Origin: Diphasiastrum complanatum
Taxonomy: Eukaryota > Streptophyta > Lycopodiopsida > Lycopodiales > Lycopodiaceae
Assembly (NCBI GenBank): GCA_029204225.1
Contig: CM055111.1
Coordinates: 27,315,540 to 27,379,539, forward strand
Length of the DNA stretch: 64,000 bases
Direction of reading: 5' to 3'
Position numbers and translations under genes: made by a program. Positions 23,005 to 31,839 of the stretch are shown in pieces. The notes beneath the pieces were generated by a model, which did not search any database, was not told the DNA's origin, and saw only the letters and a list, made by a program, of their open reading frames with translations. Within the stretch, counting starts at the first letter, position 1, and each line of letters opens with the position of its first letter.

Positions 23005-23193
23005 GAATCACACCATTTGAAGCTCTAGAGAAGCCCAATCTCAAGGATCTCAAAGTTTTTGGATCCACTTGCTATGTACACCAATCCTTGGATAAGAGAA
23101 GGAAGGATGATGCAACATCCATCAAAGGCATCTTTGTGGGATATGGTGAGAATAGCAAAGGTTATAGAGTCTTCAATCCCATCACTAGCAAGG
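23005..23193 (+). pseudogene. Copia integrase C-terminal segment (left part of a split pol)
   Basis: Plus-strand frame from PFEALEKPNLKDLKVFGS to KGIFVGYGENSKGYRVFNP, the conserved end of copia integrase. It stops at 23193, where the minus-strand element begins. The last 116 bp are repeated at 28713-28828, where the same gene continues. The two pieces therefore flank an insertion. Confidence 0.85.
23078..23193 (+). repeat. Left copy of 116-bp duplication flanking the inserted element
   Basis: Differs from 28713-28828 at one position that I can see (G/A at about 23101 versus 28736). Both copies are copia integrase coding sequence. The copy ends in AGCAAGG and runs directly into an LTR that has lost its terminal 9-10 bp. 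Confidence 0.85.
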
Positions 23194-23839
23194 ATTTCAG
23201 ATCATTCAAGATCCAATCCATGTCCCAAATCTTTGGTTACAATAAGGAGCAAACCAACAATCCTGCCAATGTAGAAAAATCAGCATCTACATACAAAATG
23301 AGATGCAAACTCTAAGAGATATTGATCAAACATGAACCAAAACATAAAATATGTTTGTTGTCCGTACAATTACAGTACCCTACTGTATTTAACACGTGTG
23401 GAACCGAAAATAGCAATAAATGATCATTCTACACACAAGATTGCAAGATAACACCAAGATAGTGCACCAATGAGTAGTAGAACCCAAAGAGAACTATATA
23501 TAATGATGAAATGAGAGAGAGAAGAGAGAAGATGTGTCTCTCCACGAGTTACATCCTTTTATAGAGTTTCCAAACCCTATTTGGCCACTTGGCTTTCCCT
23601 CCAGAATGTAAACCCTACTATTTTTGGGTCTAAATTCAATGTACCCAAAGTTCAAATTTGAATCTCTCTCAAACTCGACTACCAACTTTCCCACACTTTC
23701 CAAAAGTGTTTATTGAATGTATTTTAAACTAATATAACTTCAAAAAGTTTATCTCTGAGTCTCAAATGAGTTTTGGCCTCTTATTGACAATTTACCAAAA
23801 TGTGACTAAACTAGACTAAACTAGTTGAAATCTCTCACA
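23194..23839 (-). repeat. 3' LTR (outer end truncated)
   Basis: Minus-strand start TGTGAGAGATTTC directly follows the polypurine tract GAAGAGGGAG. It matches 28025-28713 along its length with a few substitutions. It lacks the final TTCACA end and about 33 bp of the GA repeat present in the other copy. Confidence 0.9.
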
Positions 23840-25571
23840 CTCCCTCTTCAACTAGTTTTGGCATAGTTTTAACAATAGAACTTTGATCCAACTTTAGAAT
23901 GATCTCCATCCTAAGTATAGATCTTCTTTCTAAGGTTCTAAAGTATCTTTCATAATTGATATAGAGAATAGTGTCCAAATTGGATGTTTCACTATTTCTT
24001 ACATCAATTTTGCACATCAAGATATAACTAGAACATGAAGAACCAAATAGAATGTGAATGAAATGATTCCTCCATGTTTCAAACTTTGTACTCTCTGAAA
24101 AATTACAGCAACCAAACAATAAATGTGAGTGATGACCATTTGCTTGCTTGTGTCCTCCAACTTTGTCCTTTCCTGATATGTCTCCACCATAAAACTCCAT
24201 GAATGAGCCTCCATCTCCATCTTGCCACAAGAAACCATCAAACCTTGGAAATCCATGAGTAGGTGAGTACATTAATGATGCAAATCCAGCACCACATGAC
24301 TTCATAAACCAAGTAGGTTGCACTAGTTCATCTTCAAGATCTACTTGACACAAGAAAATGACCATGAATTCACCAAAAATTGACAATCTCCAAGTATTGG
24401 CACCAAGTAGCTCAACACTTGAGAACTTGATCATGGATGAGTGATATAATGAGCCTCCATTAGCCTCATTTCCATCAGCAAAACCAGCCAAGAATGCTAG
24501 TACAACTCCAAAAATAAGATATTGCAAGACAATGTAGCTAGTTTGTCCATATCTTGACAATTTGCACACATCCACATGAAATAGCTCAAACATGAGATAG
24601 AACAAGTAAAGTAAACTTGAATAGCACTTCCTTGCTGCTCCTTTGACCTTACTTGAGTCTTCAATAAGCTGCAAAAACAGATCCATAACATCTTTGCCAA
24701 ATAACCTTCCTTTGATGCTCTTGACTAGCCCCAAATTGCCACCTTTCCTTTTGTGTTGTTGAAGCCCTTTGAGACCAACCTCTTGATCTTCCTCTTGACC
24801 ATCAAAGTCATTGAACAGACTTTGTTTTTCAGATCCATTCCTTGCTTTTCCAGTATGAAAACCTTGAGAACCAATATCCACTTTCATAGCATCATCTACA
24901 CAAGAAAATTCTCCAAAACATGTGAGTAAAGCAAAGTGAGTCGCTTCCACTTGCTTACCTTTCTCTTGATCATCAAAGATATCAAAGATATGAATATCTT
25001 CAGACCTGAACCTCTGGAAATACTCCCTCTCAAACATATGATCTAGATCCAACAAGATCTCATCAATGTTTGATCTCAAATTTCCACAAAGGTTAGTGAA
25101 AACAATGTCACCAATGTCACCATCATAAATCAAAAGATAGATTCCAAACTTTCCATTCAACATGAAATAGAGTAGGTGAAGATGAGTATCAAACCTAATA
25201 CATCCAGCCTTCTTGAATCCATAACAAACCTCAATAAGCTCACCAATGAGATCTCCCTTGTCTTGAAGAAATTGCCTCTCGATTTGTTCCATGTAGTCTT
25301 CTCCAACCAACCTTTTGTCATCTCGATCATGAGTGATCAATTCACAATCATAGAATCCTTTGAGTTGATGAAGAGATGTGAGATCCATGCCTTGGATCTT
25401 TCCAAGAACCAATCTTCCATTGCTCTTCCCTTCATAAGACTCTCTCTTAATGATTGCATCATAAGAAGTAGAAACCTCAAAAACATTAGAAGCCATGAAA
25501 AAAATGATTAGTACCTTCGACATAAGGATGATTGAAGTACTCTCTTTTTTCAAACAAGAACTTCTACTCAA
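23835..25571 (-). CDS. Unknown ORF2 of the non-autonomous copia element, 578 codons
   Basis: Begins 27 bp after the gag-protease stop and stays open to the 3' LTR. Its last codons are encoded by the polypurine tract (KLVEEGV) and its stop TGA lies in the first bases of the LTR. No integrase, RT, RNase H or viral envelope motif is recognised. Visible traits: a hydrophobic start (IILMSKVLIIFFMASNVF), His/Asp/Phe-rich middle blocks ([35 protein letters not shown]), a basic patch near residue 270 (QQHKRKGGN) and one strong hydrophobic segment (IVLQYLIFGVVLAFLAGF) that could span a membrane. It may be a captured host sequence or a packaging or accessory protein. The real start may be an internal Met or frameshifting from gag. 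Confidence 0.65.
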   Translation of the reverse strand: MSRSSCLKKESTSIILMSKVLIIFFMASNVFEVSTSYDAIIKRESYEGKSNGRLVLGKIQGMDLTSLHQLKGFYDCELITHDRDDKRLVGEDYMEQIERQFLQDKGDLIGELIEVCYGFKKAGCIRFDTHLHLLYFMLNGKFGIYLLIYDGDIGDIVFTNLCGNLRSNIDEILLDLDHMFEREYFQRFRSEDIHIFDIFDDQEKGKQVEATHFALLTCFGEFSCVDDAMKVDIGSQGFHTGKARNGSEKQSLFNDFDGQEEDQEVGLKGLQQHKRKGGNLGLVKSIKGRLFGKDVMDLFLQLIEDSSKVKGAARKCYSSLLYLFYLMFELFHVDVCKLSRYGQTSYIVLQYLIFGVVLAFLAGFADGNEANGGSLYHSSMIKFSSVELLGANTWRLSIFGEFMVIFLCQVDLEDELVQPTWFMKSCGAGFASLMYSPTHGFPRFDGFLWQDGDGGSFMEFYGGDISGKDKVGGHKQANGHHSHLLFGCCNFSESTKFETWRNHFIHILFGSSCSSYILMCKIDVRNSETSNLDTILYINYERYFRTLERRSILRMEIILKLDQSSIVKTMPKLVEEGV

Positions 25572-25598
25572 TGTTCTAGGTAATGACTCATATGATAA

Positions 25599-27491
25599 TT
25601 ATTCTTCCTCACTATCATTCTTAATGACATCATTCAAAGTACATCCTACTTTGAACTCTTCACATACTTCTCTTCTTCTTGACTTGTGACTATCTCCCTC
25701 ACTAAGTCTCTTGATAGAACCACTTGATCTACTCTCTTTATGAAGACATGTGACTCCACTTGCTGGGAAAATGACTTTCTTGAAATCATAACAAAAGAAT
25801 GTAGAAGAACCACCTCCTTCATGCATGCACCTAGCAACATCCTTTTCCATATGATCAAAGAAATCATTAACAACAATCTTTTCCAAGGAAGAACCTTCAC
25901 CTCCATTGATGAAGTTAGCTCTTTCCATACCTTTTGCATGCTTGCACTTGCCATGAAGAACCTTTGAAACACCATCATTATCCTCAAGACTAGCCAAGTT
26001 AGCACAAAGATGAACATCTCCAAGAAGCATATTAGATCTTGACCTAGATCTAGCATAAGGAAGCTTGTTAAACTTTGCATAAGATCCACCAATCTTATTG
26101 ATGCTAAAAGGTAACTTTGGAAAGTTGAGACCAATCTCCTTTTCCATTCCATCCTTTTTGTTAGCCATAACAAAAGCATCAAGCTTGAAAAGTCTACCTT
26201 GTCTATTGCCCCTAGCAACCAAGATTTCTTCCTTTGTAATGAAACAAGCATCACCCCCAAACTTTGCCATGTATCCTTTCTCTATCATTTGACCAACACT
26301 TAACAAATTCTTTGAAAGTGAAAGAATGTAAAGAACACCATCAAGTCTTGCTTTCCTATTATTAGAGAGACAAATAGGAACTGAACCAATACCTTCAATC
26401 ACACACTCACCACCATTGGCCATGTGAATTGCTTTCTTGGCTCCATCATAAGTGACCAAAGAAGTAAAGAACTCCTTGTGACTAGTCATGTGTGAGCTAG
26501 CTCCACTATCAATCCACCATGAATCTTTGTCACCTTCACTTGATATTGGACTTGATGAACACATCAAAAGAGAATCACCACCACCTAGACCCTCATCATT
26601 AGTAGTAAAGTTGATTTGCTTGCTACCTTCATCTCTTTGCTTCTTCAAACAGTCATTTGCAAAATGCCCTTTGATTCCACAATAAAAGCATTTCAACTTA
26701 GACTTATCTTTCTTTTTGCCAAAAGAAGAAGTCTCACCTTGATCTTGCCCTTTAGACCACTTGCCTTTTCCTTTGCCCTTGAACTTGCCTTTGATGAACA
26801 TAGCATCCTCTTCATAATGAGATGTCGATGTAGATCCACCTCCTCTTGATTGAAGCCTATACTCCTCATTCACCAAGATCGCTTGCAAATCCACAATACT
26901 TGGCAAAGTCTTTTGAATAGCAAAACTTTGAACAAGATTAGCATGATCATCCAACAAGCCATTAAGTATAACTTGAACAAGCTCTACCTCCTTAATGCTT
27001 TCATCAATACATGCTAACTCATCATTGAATGCCTTAACCCTCAAAACAAAAGCATGAGTACTCTCTTCCTTCTTTTGCAAACTTTGAAAGATTTTCATCC
27101 TAAGAGTAAGCACTCTTGATGTAGACTTGGATTCATAAAGCTTCTTCAAAGTTTTCCAAGCCTCCAAAGATGATGTGCACTTACCAACTTCCTTGAGAAG
27201 TTCATTGGTAACATTCATCTTAATCATGTGTAGAGCTTTCTTTGCTCTCTTGTCATACCTCACTTGATCTTGAGGTGCTTGAGGTCTCTCCTCGACACCT
27301 GCAACAATCTCCATCAACTCATTCATCTCCAATAAGGACTCCATCCTCACCTTCCAAGTAGAATAGCTGATTGAGGTAAGCCTATCATTGCTCTCCAACA
27401 TAAATCCACCACTTGTAGCCATGTTGAGGTGACCTGATCTTCTTCTTTCAACCTGTTCCAATGCACAAAGCACTCTCTTGAATGTCAACAA
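25599..27491 (-). CDS. Copia gag-protease ORF, 630 codons
   Basis: The likely initiator is the Met of MATSGGFMLESND at about residue 24, since copia gags begin this way. The gag domain has WKTLKKLYESKSTSRVL and LVQVILNGLLDDHANLVQ. The knuckle CFYCGIKGHFANDC is near residue 270. The protease motif is WWIDSGASSHMTSHKEFF near 330, followed by LSKNLLSVGQMIEKGY. Where integrase should begin, the frame runs into about 170 unrecognised residues (RSRSRSNMLLGD, GKCKHAKGMERANF) ending NDSEEE. So structural protein and protease are kept and integrase is replaced. The ORF at 18635-20794 is a diverged relative. Confidence 0.85.
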   Translation of the reverse strand: MLTFKRVLCALEQVERRRSGHLNMATSGGFMLESNDRLTSISYSTWKVRMESLLEMNELMEIVAGVEERPQAPQDQVRYDKRAKKALHMIKMNVTNELLKEVGKCTSSLEAWKTLKKLYESKSTSRVLTLRMKIFQSLQKKEESTHAFVLRVKAFNDELACIDESIKEVELVQVILNGLLDDHANLVQSFAIQKTLPSIVDLQAILVNEEYRLQSRGGGSTSTSHYEEDAMFIKGKFKGKGKGKWSKGQDQGETSSFGKKKDKSKLKCFYCGIKGHFANDCLKKQRDEGSKQINFTTNDEGLGGGDSLLMCSSSPISSEGDKDSWWIDSGASSHMTSHKEFFTSLVTYDGAKKAIHMANGGECVIEGIGSVPICLSNNRKARLDGVLYILSLSKNLLSVGQMIEKGYMAKFGGDACFITKEEILVARGNRQGRLFKLDAFVMANKKDGMEKEIGLNFPKLPFSINKIGGSYAKFNKLPYARSRSRSNMLLGDVHLCANLASLEDNDGVSKVLHGKCKHAKGMERANFINGGEGSSLEKIVVNDFFDHMEKDVARCMHEGGGSSTFFCYDFKKVIFPASGVTCLHKESRSSGSIKRLSEGDSHKSRRREVCEEFKVGCTLNDVIKNDSEEE

Positions 27492-28013
27492 ATGAACTCA
27501 AGAAGAAATCACAAAGATATGGAACCTCTCAAATCTCTTCTAGCACTTCTAACTAGAAAATCAACACATAGAATAGTGAAATCTTGATCAACCTATGATC
27601 TATCCTCAATCTAATGATTCTTGCCACTTACTAAGATTAAAACATACTCAAATTAAGTTCAGTAACCTCACAAACTAGAGATCCAATCAAAATTAGGGTT
27701 TTGACAAAATCACAAAAAATTGAATATCTCAAATTCTACATGCAATTTCTAGAAACTTGATATATCTTCTTGTAGACTCTAATGAGACCTTCCTAACACA
27801 CCAAAAATCATGTAAATCCCATAAGCCAAGTGTGAAATCAGAATTGATCAAGTGTATAACCCTATATTGAGTTTTGACCTACAAAAGATCAATTCTACAC
27901 ATACAAAAATGTTGAATTTTGAGTAGAAATCAATCTAGCATGCTCTAGCATTGGTAACTCCTCCAAATCCTTGCTAAAGATGGTTGATCCTTTCATAACC
28001 TGAGACACAAAAA

Positions 28014-28024
28014 CTCTGATACCA
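28014..28024 (-). other. Primer binding site of the non-autonomous copia element
   Basis: The minus strand reads TGGTATCAGAG directly after the LTR end CTTCACA; initiator tRNA-Met type. It defines the inner edge of the 5' LTR. Confidence 0.9.
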
Positions 28025-28347
28025 TGTGAAGTATTTCAGATCATTAAAGATCCAATCCATGTCCCAAATCTTTGGTTACAATAAGGAGCAAACCAACAAT
28101 CCTGCCAATGTAGAAAAATCAGCATTTACATACAAAATGAGATGAAAACTCTAAGAGATATTGATCAAACATGAACCAAAACATAAAATATGTTTGTTGT
28201 CCGTACAATTACAGTACCCTACTGTATTTCACACGTGTGGAACCGAAAATAGCAATAAATGATCATTCTACACACAAGATTGCAAGATAACACCAAGATA
28301 GTGCACCAATGAGTAGTAGAACCCAAAGAGAACCATATATAATGATG

Positions 28348-28407
<60 letters not shown>

Positions 28408-28713
28408 GTGTCTCTCCACAAGTTACATCCTTTTATAGAGTTTTCAAACCCTATTTGGCCACTTGGCTTTCCCTCCAGAATGTAAACCCTACTATTTTTG
28501 GGTCTAAATTCAATGTACCCAAAGTTCAAATTTGAATCTCTCTCAAACTCGACTACCAACTTTCCCACACTTTCCAAAAGTGTTTATTGAATGTATTTTA
28601 AACTAATATAACTTCAAAAAGTTTATCTCTAAGTCTAAAATGAGTTTTGGCCTCTTATTGACAATTTACCAAAATGTGACTAAACTAGACTAAACTAGTT
28701 GAAATGTCTCACA
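28025..28713 (-). repeat. 5' LTR (689 bp)
   Basis: On the minus strand TGTGAGACATTTC ... GAAATACTTCACA, so TG/CA ends with a short TGTGA/TCACA inverted repeat. It is longer than the 3' LTR because of a GA-repeat expansion and an intact tip. Confidence 0.9.
28351..28403. repeat. (AG)n microsatellite inside the 5' LTR
   Basis: About 26 uninterrupted GA units. The other LTR has only a short, interrupted GA run at the same place, so most of the expansion occurred after insertion or during replication. Confidence 0.95.
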
Positions 28714-28828
28714 CACCAATCCTTGGATAAGAGAAAGAAGGATGATGCAACATCCATCAAAGGCATCTTTGTGGGATATGGTGAGAATAGCAAAGGTTAT
28801 AGAGTCTTCAATCCCATCACTAGCAAGG
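28713..28828 (+). repeat. Right copy of 116-bp duplication flanking the inserted element
   Basis: Counterpart of 23078-23193. Here the copia integrase frame continues without a break into VIVSRDVIFYEG, showing this side is the true continuation of the host pol gene. Confidence 0.85.
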
Positions 28829-30697
28829 TGATAGTAAGTAGGGATGTTATTTTTTATGAAGGACATGCTTGTGATTTGGATGATAATGCTACTAATCATC
28901 TTGATGCCAAGGATCATGCTAGGATGGAGGAGGAGCTTCCAAGTGAAGAAGAACTTGAGGATCCACCTCAAGATGCAAGAACTCCAAGAACTCCAAGAAG
29001 ATCTACAAGGGCAAGATCCGAGCCATTGAGGCTCACCTATGATGGTCAAGGTGATCAAAGGGAAGGCTAATCATCTTACACCTTTCTTACTTCAATGTTA
29101 GATGAGCTAACATGCTATGAAGATGCTTGTAAGTCTAAAAGTTGGATGGATGCTATGCAAGTAGAGTATGATGCTCTTATTGAGAATCATACTTGGGGTG
29201 GATCTTCCTTAAGGGAAGAAACCTCTTGATTGCAAGTGGGTGTTTAGATTGAAGTGTAATCAAGATGGATCAATAAGCAAGCATAAAGCTAGGCTTGTTG
29301 CCAAAGGTTTTTTACAAACCAAAGGCATTGATTATGATGAGACTTTGGCTCCTGTGGCTAAGCTTGTTACTATCGGGTTGATCATTAGTCTTGCTACAAC
29401 CTTCAATTGGGAGCTATTCCAACTTGACTTCACAAATGCATTCCTCAATGGTTATTTGGAGGAAGAGATCTACATGAGGCAACCCGAGGGCTTCATCAAG
29501 GCAAAGCATGAAGGAAAGGTGTGCTTTTTGAAGAAGAGCCTTTATGGGCTCAAGCAAGCACCTAGAGCATGGTACTCTAGGCTAAACTCTTTTCTCATTT
29601 CCATCAATTTTGTAATGAGTGCCTATGATCCATCATTGTATATAAGTTTTCATGATGGCATGATCATTATTCTTGTTTTGTATGTAAATGACATTATCTT
29701 GAGTGGTAATGATCTAGATGGAATTAGAGATGTAAAAATTGCTTTAGCAAAAGAGTTTAAGATGGTAGATCTCGGCTTATTGAGCTTCATTCTTGGAATA
29801 GAGGTTATTAGAGGATGTGATTTTAGCTTCATTTGTCAATCTAAATATGCTACATCCATCCTAGATAGATTTGGAATGAAGAATTGTAAAGGCATTGAGA
29901 CACCAATGGAGCAACATGTAAAAGCATCTATTGGTTGTGATGAAGCATCCTTTGAGGACGTCACATTATATAGAAGGCTTATTGGCTCCTTGATCTATTT
30001 AACTATAACTAGACCTGATCTTAGTTATAGTGTTGGAAAGTTAAGCCAATTCACGCAAAGTCCTCTAGTTTCACATTGGAAGATGGCCAAAAGAGTTCTT
30101 AGATACATTTCATTCACTAAGAATTTTGGTATTTTGTATAGAGGAACTAATCTTGGCTTAAGAGCCTATAGTGACTCGGATTTTGCAGGTGACAAAGTGG
30201 ATAGAAGATCAACAAGTGCCTTTGCCACCTTTCTATGTCATGGAGTAGTATCATGGCTTTCCAAAAAGCAAGATACCATCTCCCTATCTTCCACAGAATC
30301 CGAATACAAGGCCTTGACATCAACATGCAAGGAGGTCTTGTGGCTCAAAAGGCTATTGGTGGAGCTTCATGTCATGGAGGAGGAAATCCCTATCATCTAT
30401 TGTGACAACCAATCAGCCCAATCACTTGCAACTAATCCTACATTCCATGCAAGGAGCAAACACATCGAAATTGCTCATCATTTCGTGAGGGAAAAAGTGC
30501 AAGCTAAAGAGATCAAGCTCCAACAAGTGCCATCATCAAGTTGCTTGGCTGATTTGTTTACTAAACCTTTACCTAAAGATTCATTTCTCAAGCTTAGATC
30601 TTCAATTGGAGTTATTGATAAAAGCATTGTGATCTCCAAGGCTAGATTTGAGGAGGAGTGTGAAAAATTGCCTACATTGGCAAATCTAGCCATGTAA
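28713..30697 (+). pseudogene. Copia pol, right part: integrase end, RT, RNase H
   Basis: Continues the split plus-strand copia. The first part (28713-29070) reads GYGENSKGYRVFNP, VIVSRDVIFYE and acidic linker EELPSEEELEDPPQD, then is frameshifted near 29070-29240. From 29240 a 485-codon frame is open: RT with KARLVAKGFLQTKGIDY, FTNAFLNGYLEEEIYMRQPE, LYGLKQAPRAWYSRLNSF and the catalytic box LYVNDIILSG (Asn where active copies have YVDD). RNase H follows with AYSDSDFAGDKVDRRST, ISLSSTESEYKAL and YCDNQSAQSLATNP, ending KSIVISKARFEEECEKL. The YVDD-to-YVND change and the frameshift imply it is inactive. Confidence 0.85.
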
Positions 30698-31740
30698 TTG
30701 TACATTTTGTCAATATTGTTTGTTGGTTACTTGAATGACCAAAGTGCCACTTGTACATACACACCTAAAGTAGGTTACCACGAGTCAAGAGGAGTGGTTG
30801 TGTCTATTTGGTAGTGATTCCTACTTTGTAGGGTCTAGACCATGATTTATGATGAAATTTGTACCTACCATGCACCTACCAAGCATGACTCTTGGATCTA
30901 GGCTAGGGTTTTCACATTAGGGCAGGAAAGTGGAGTCTACTTCCTTATTACATGCTAGGGGGAGAAGCTCTCGTCACGTGCATCAATGAGGAGGTGCTAA
31001 AAAGGCAGAGAACCACTATCCACACGAGCACTGCAATCTGCCAAAAGAGGGCAACGGTCAAAAAGGAATCGAGAAGATAAAGCAAGAGCCCAACTCCCAA
31101 GAAAAGCTGAAGGTGCAGAAGAAACCGAAGAAAGAAGACTCACACCTCCACAAGATATGAGTAACTGAGCCTGATTGCGAGCTAAAAGGGTCAAAAACGA
31201 GGGCCCAAAAGGCGGCCAAAAACATCCATTCAAGTTTATTGTTAACATACTGGAGTTCTTTTTTCTTTTTCTTTCTCTTTTTTTTAAAAAAATACTTTAT
31301 GGAGGCTTTGATGATCTTCGTGAGCTTGCGATGTGTTCATTCTCTAAACATTGGGTTTTTAGTTTTTAAGCTCTTCTAAAATAAGAGAGTCTCAAAACTT
31401 TAGAGAGTCTCAATTTGAAATTTCATTTTGTTCATGGAGGTCTGCATGTGTGGTGTCACAAGGTTGTTTTTTTGCATGCTTTGTTGCATAGGTTTTGATC
31501 CATGACTAAGGCACATAATACTTTGTTTTCTTGCATGCTTTGTTGCACAAGCTTGCATCTATGTCTGAGGTAAATAATTTTTTGTTGCATCCCGCTTTGT
31601 GTTTGGTTACAATTTTTGTCATGTGTCCACGTTGTTGTTGTTTGGAAGGTGATTTAGGCTTACATCTTGAAGAAGTGGATTGCATCCTTGTTGATATCTT
31701 TCTTTTTTCTTTTGATTTTTTTTTTGGGGGGGAAGGTCTT
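30698..31740. other. Downstream of copia pol; no gene seen
   Basis: Contains a purine-rich AGGGGGAGAAG near 30957-30967 that could be the polypurine tract of the plus-strand copia, but no matching LTR pair was recognised. The rest is AT-rich with short ORFs and T-runs. Confidence 0.4.
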
Positions 31741-31742
31741 GC

Positions 31743-31815
31743 TCCGAGGCCCTTCCGCCCCGGAAGATTGTGCGCCCGAGGGCACACAGTCTTCCGCGGG
31801 CGGAAGGGCCGAGGA
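31743..31815. repeat. GC-rich imperfect inverted repeat (about 35-bp arms)
   Basis: The left arm includes TCCGAGGCCCTTCCGCCC and GGAAGATTGTGCGCCC (31743-31777). The right arm includes GGGCACACAGTCTTCC and GGGCGGAAGGGCCGAGGA (31780-31815). The arms pair over most of their length with a 2-nt loop. This island is far more GC-rich than the surroundings and is flanked by T-runs. It could be a hairpin in a transcript, a MITE core or part of an LTR. Confidence 0.75.
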
Positions 31816-31839
31816 GCCGGCCCTTCCCTGCCGTGAATT

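Larger units (their letters stand above)
23194..28713 (-). mobile_element. Non-autonomous copia-type element, 5.5 kb: gag-PR plus unknown ORF
   Basis: Complete apart from the outer tip of one LTR. On the minus strand: 5' LTR 28713-28025, primer site 28024-28014, leader, gag-protease ORF 27491-25599, a 578-codon ORF 25571-23835, polypurine tract GAAGAGGGAG and 3' LTR 23839-23194. There is no integrase core, RT or RNase H. Both ORFs are free of stops and the LTRs are nearly identical apart from a microsatellite, so the insertion is young. Mobilisation by an autonomous relative is inferred; related gag-protease sequences lie at 18.6-20.8 and 63.4-64 kb. It sits inside an older plus-strand copia pol. 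Confidence 0.85.

Noticed and set aside
30950-31010. 3' LTR start of the plus-strand copia after AGGGGGAGAAG
   Set aside because: No TG start and no matching upstream LTR was found, so only the purine tract is mentioned.
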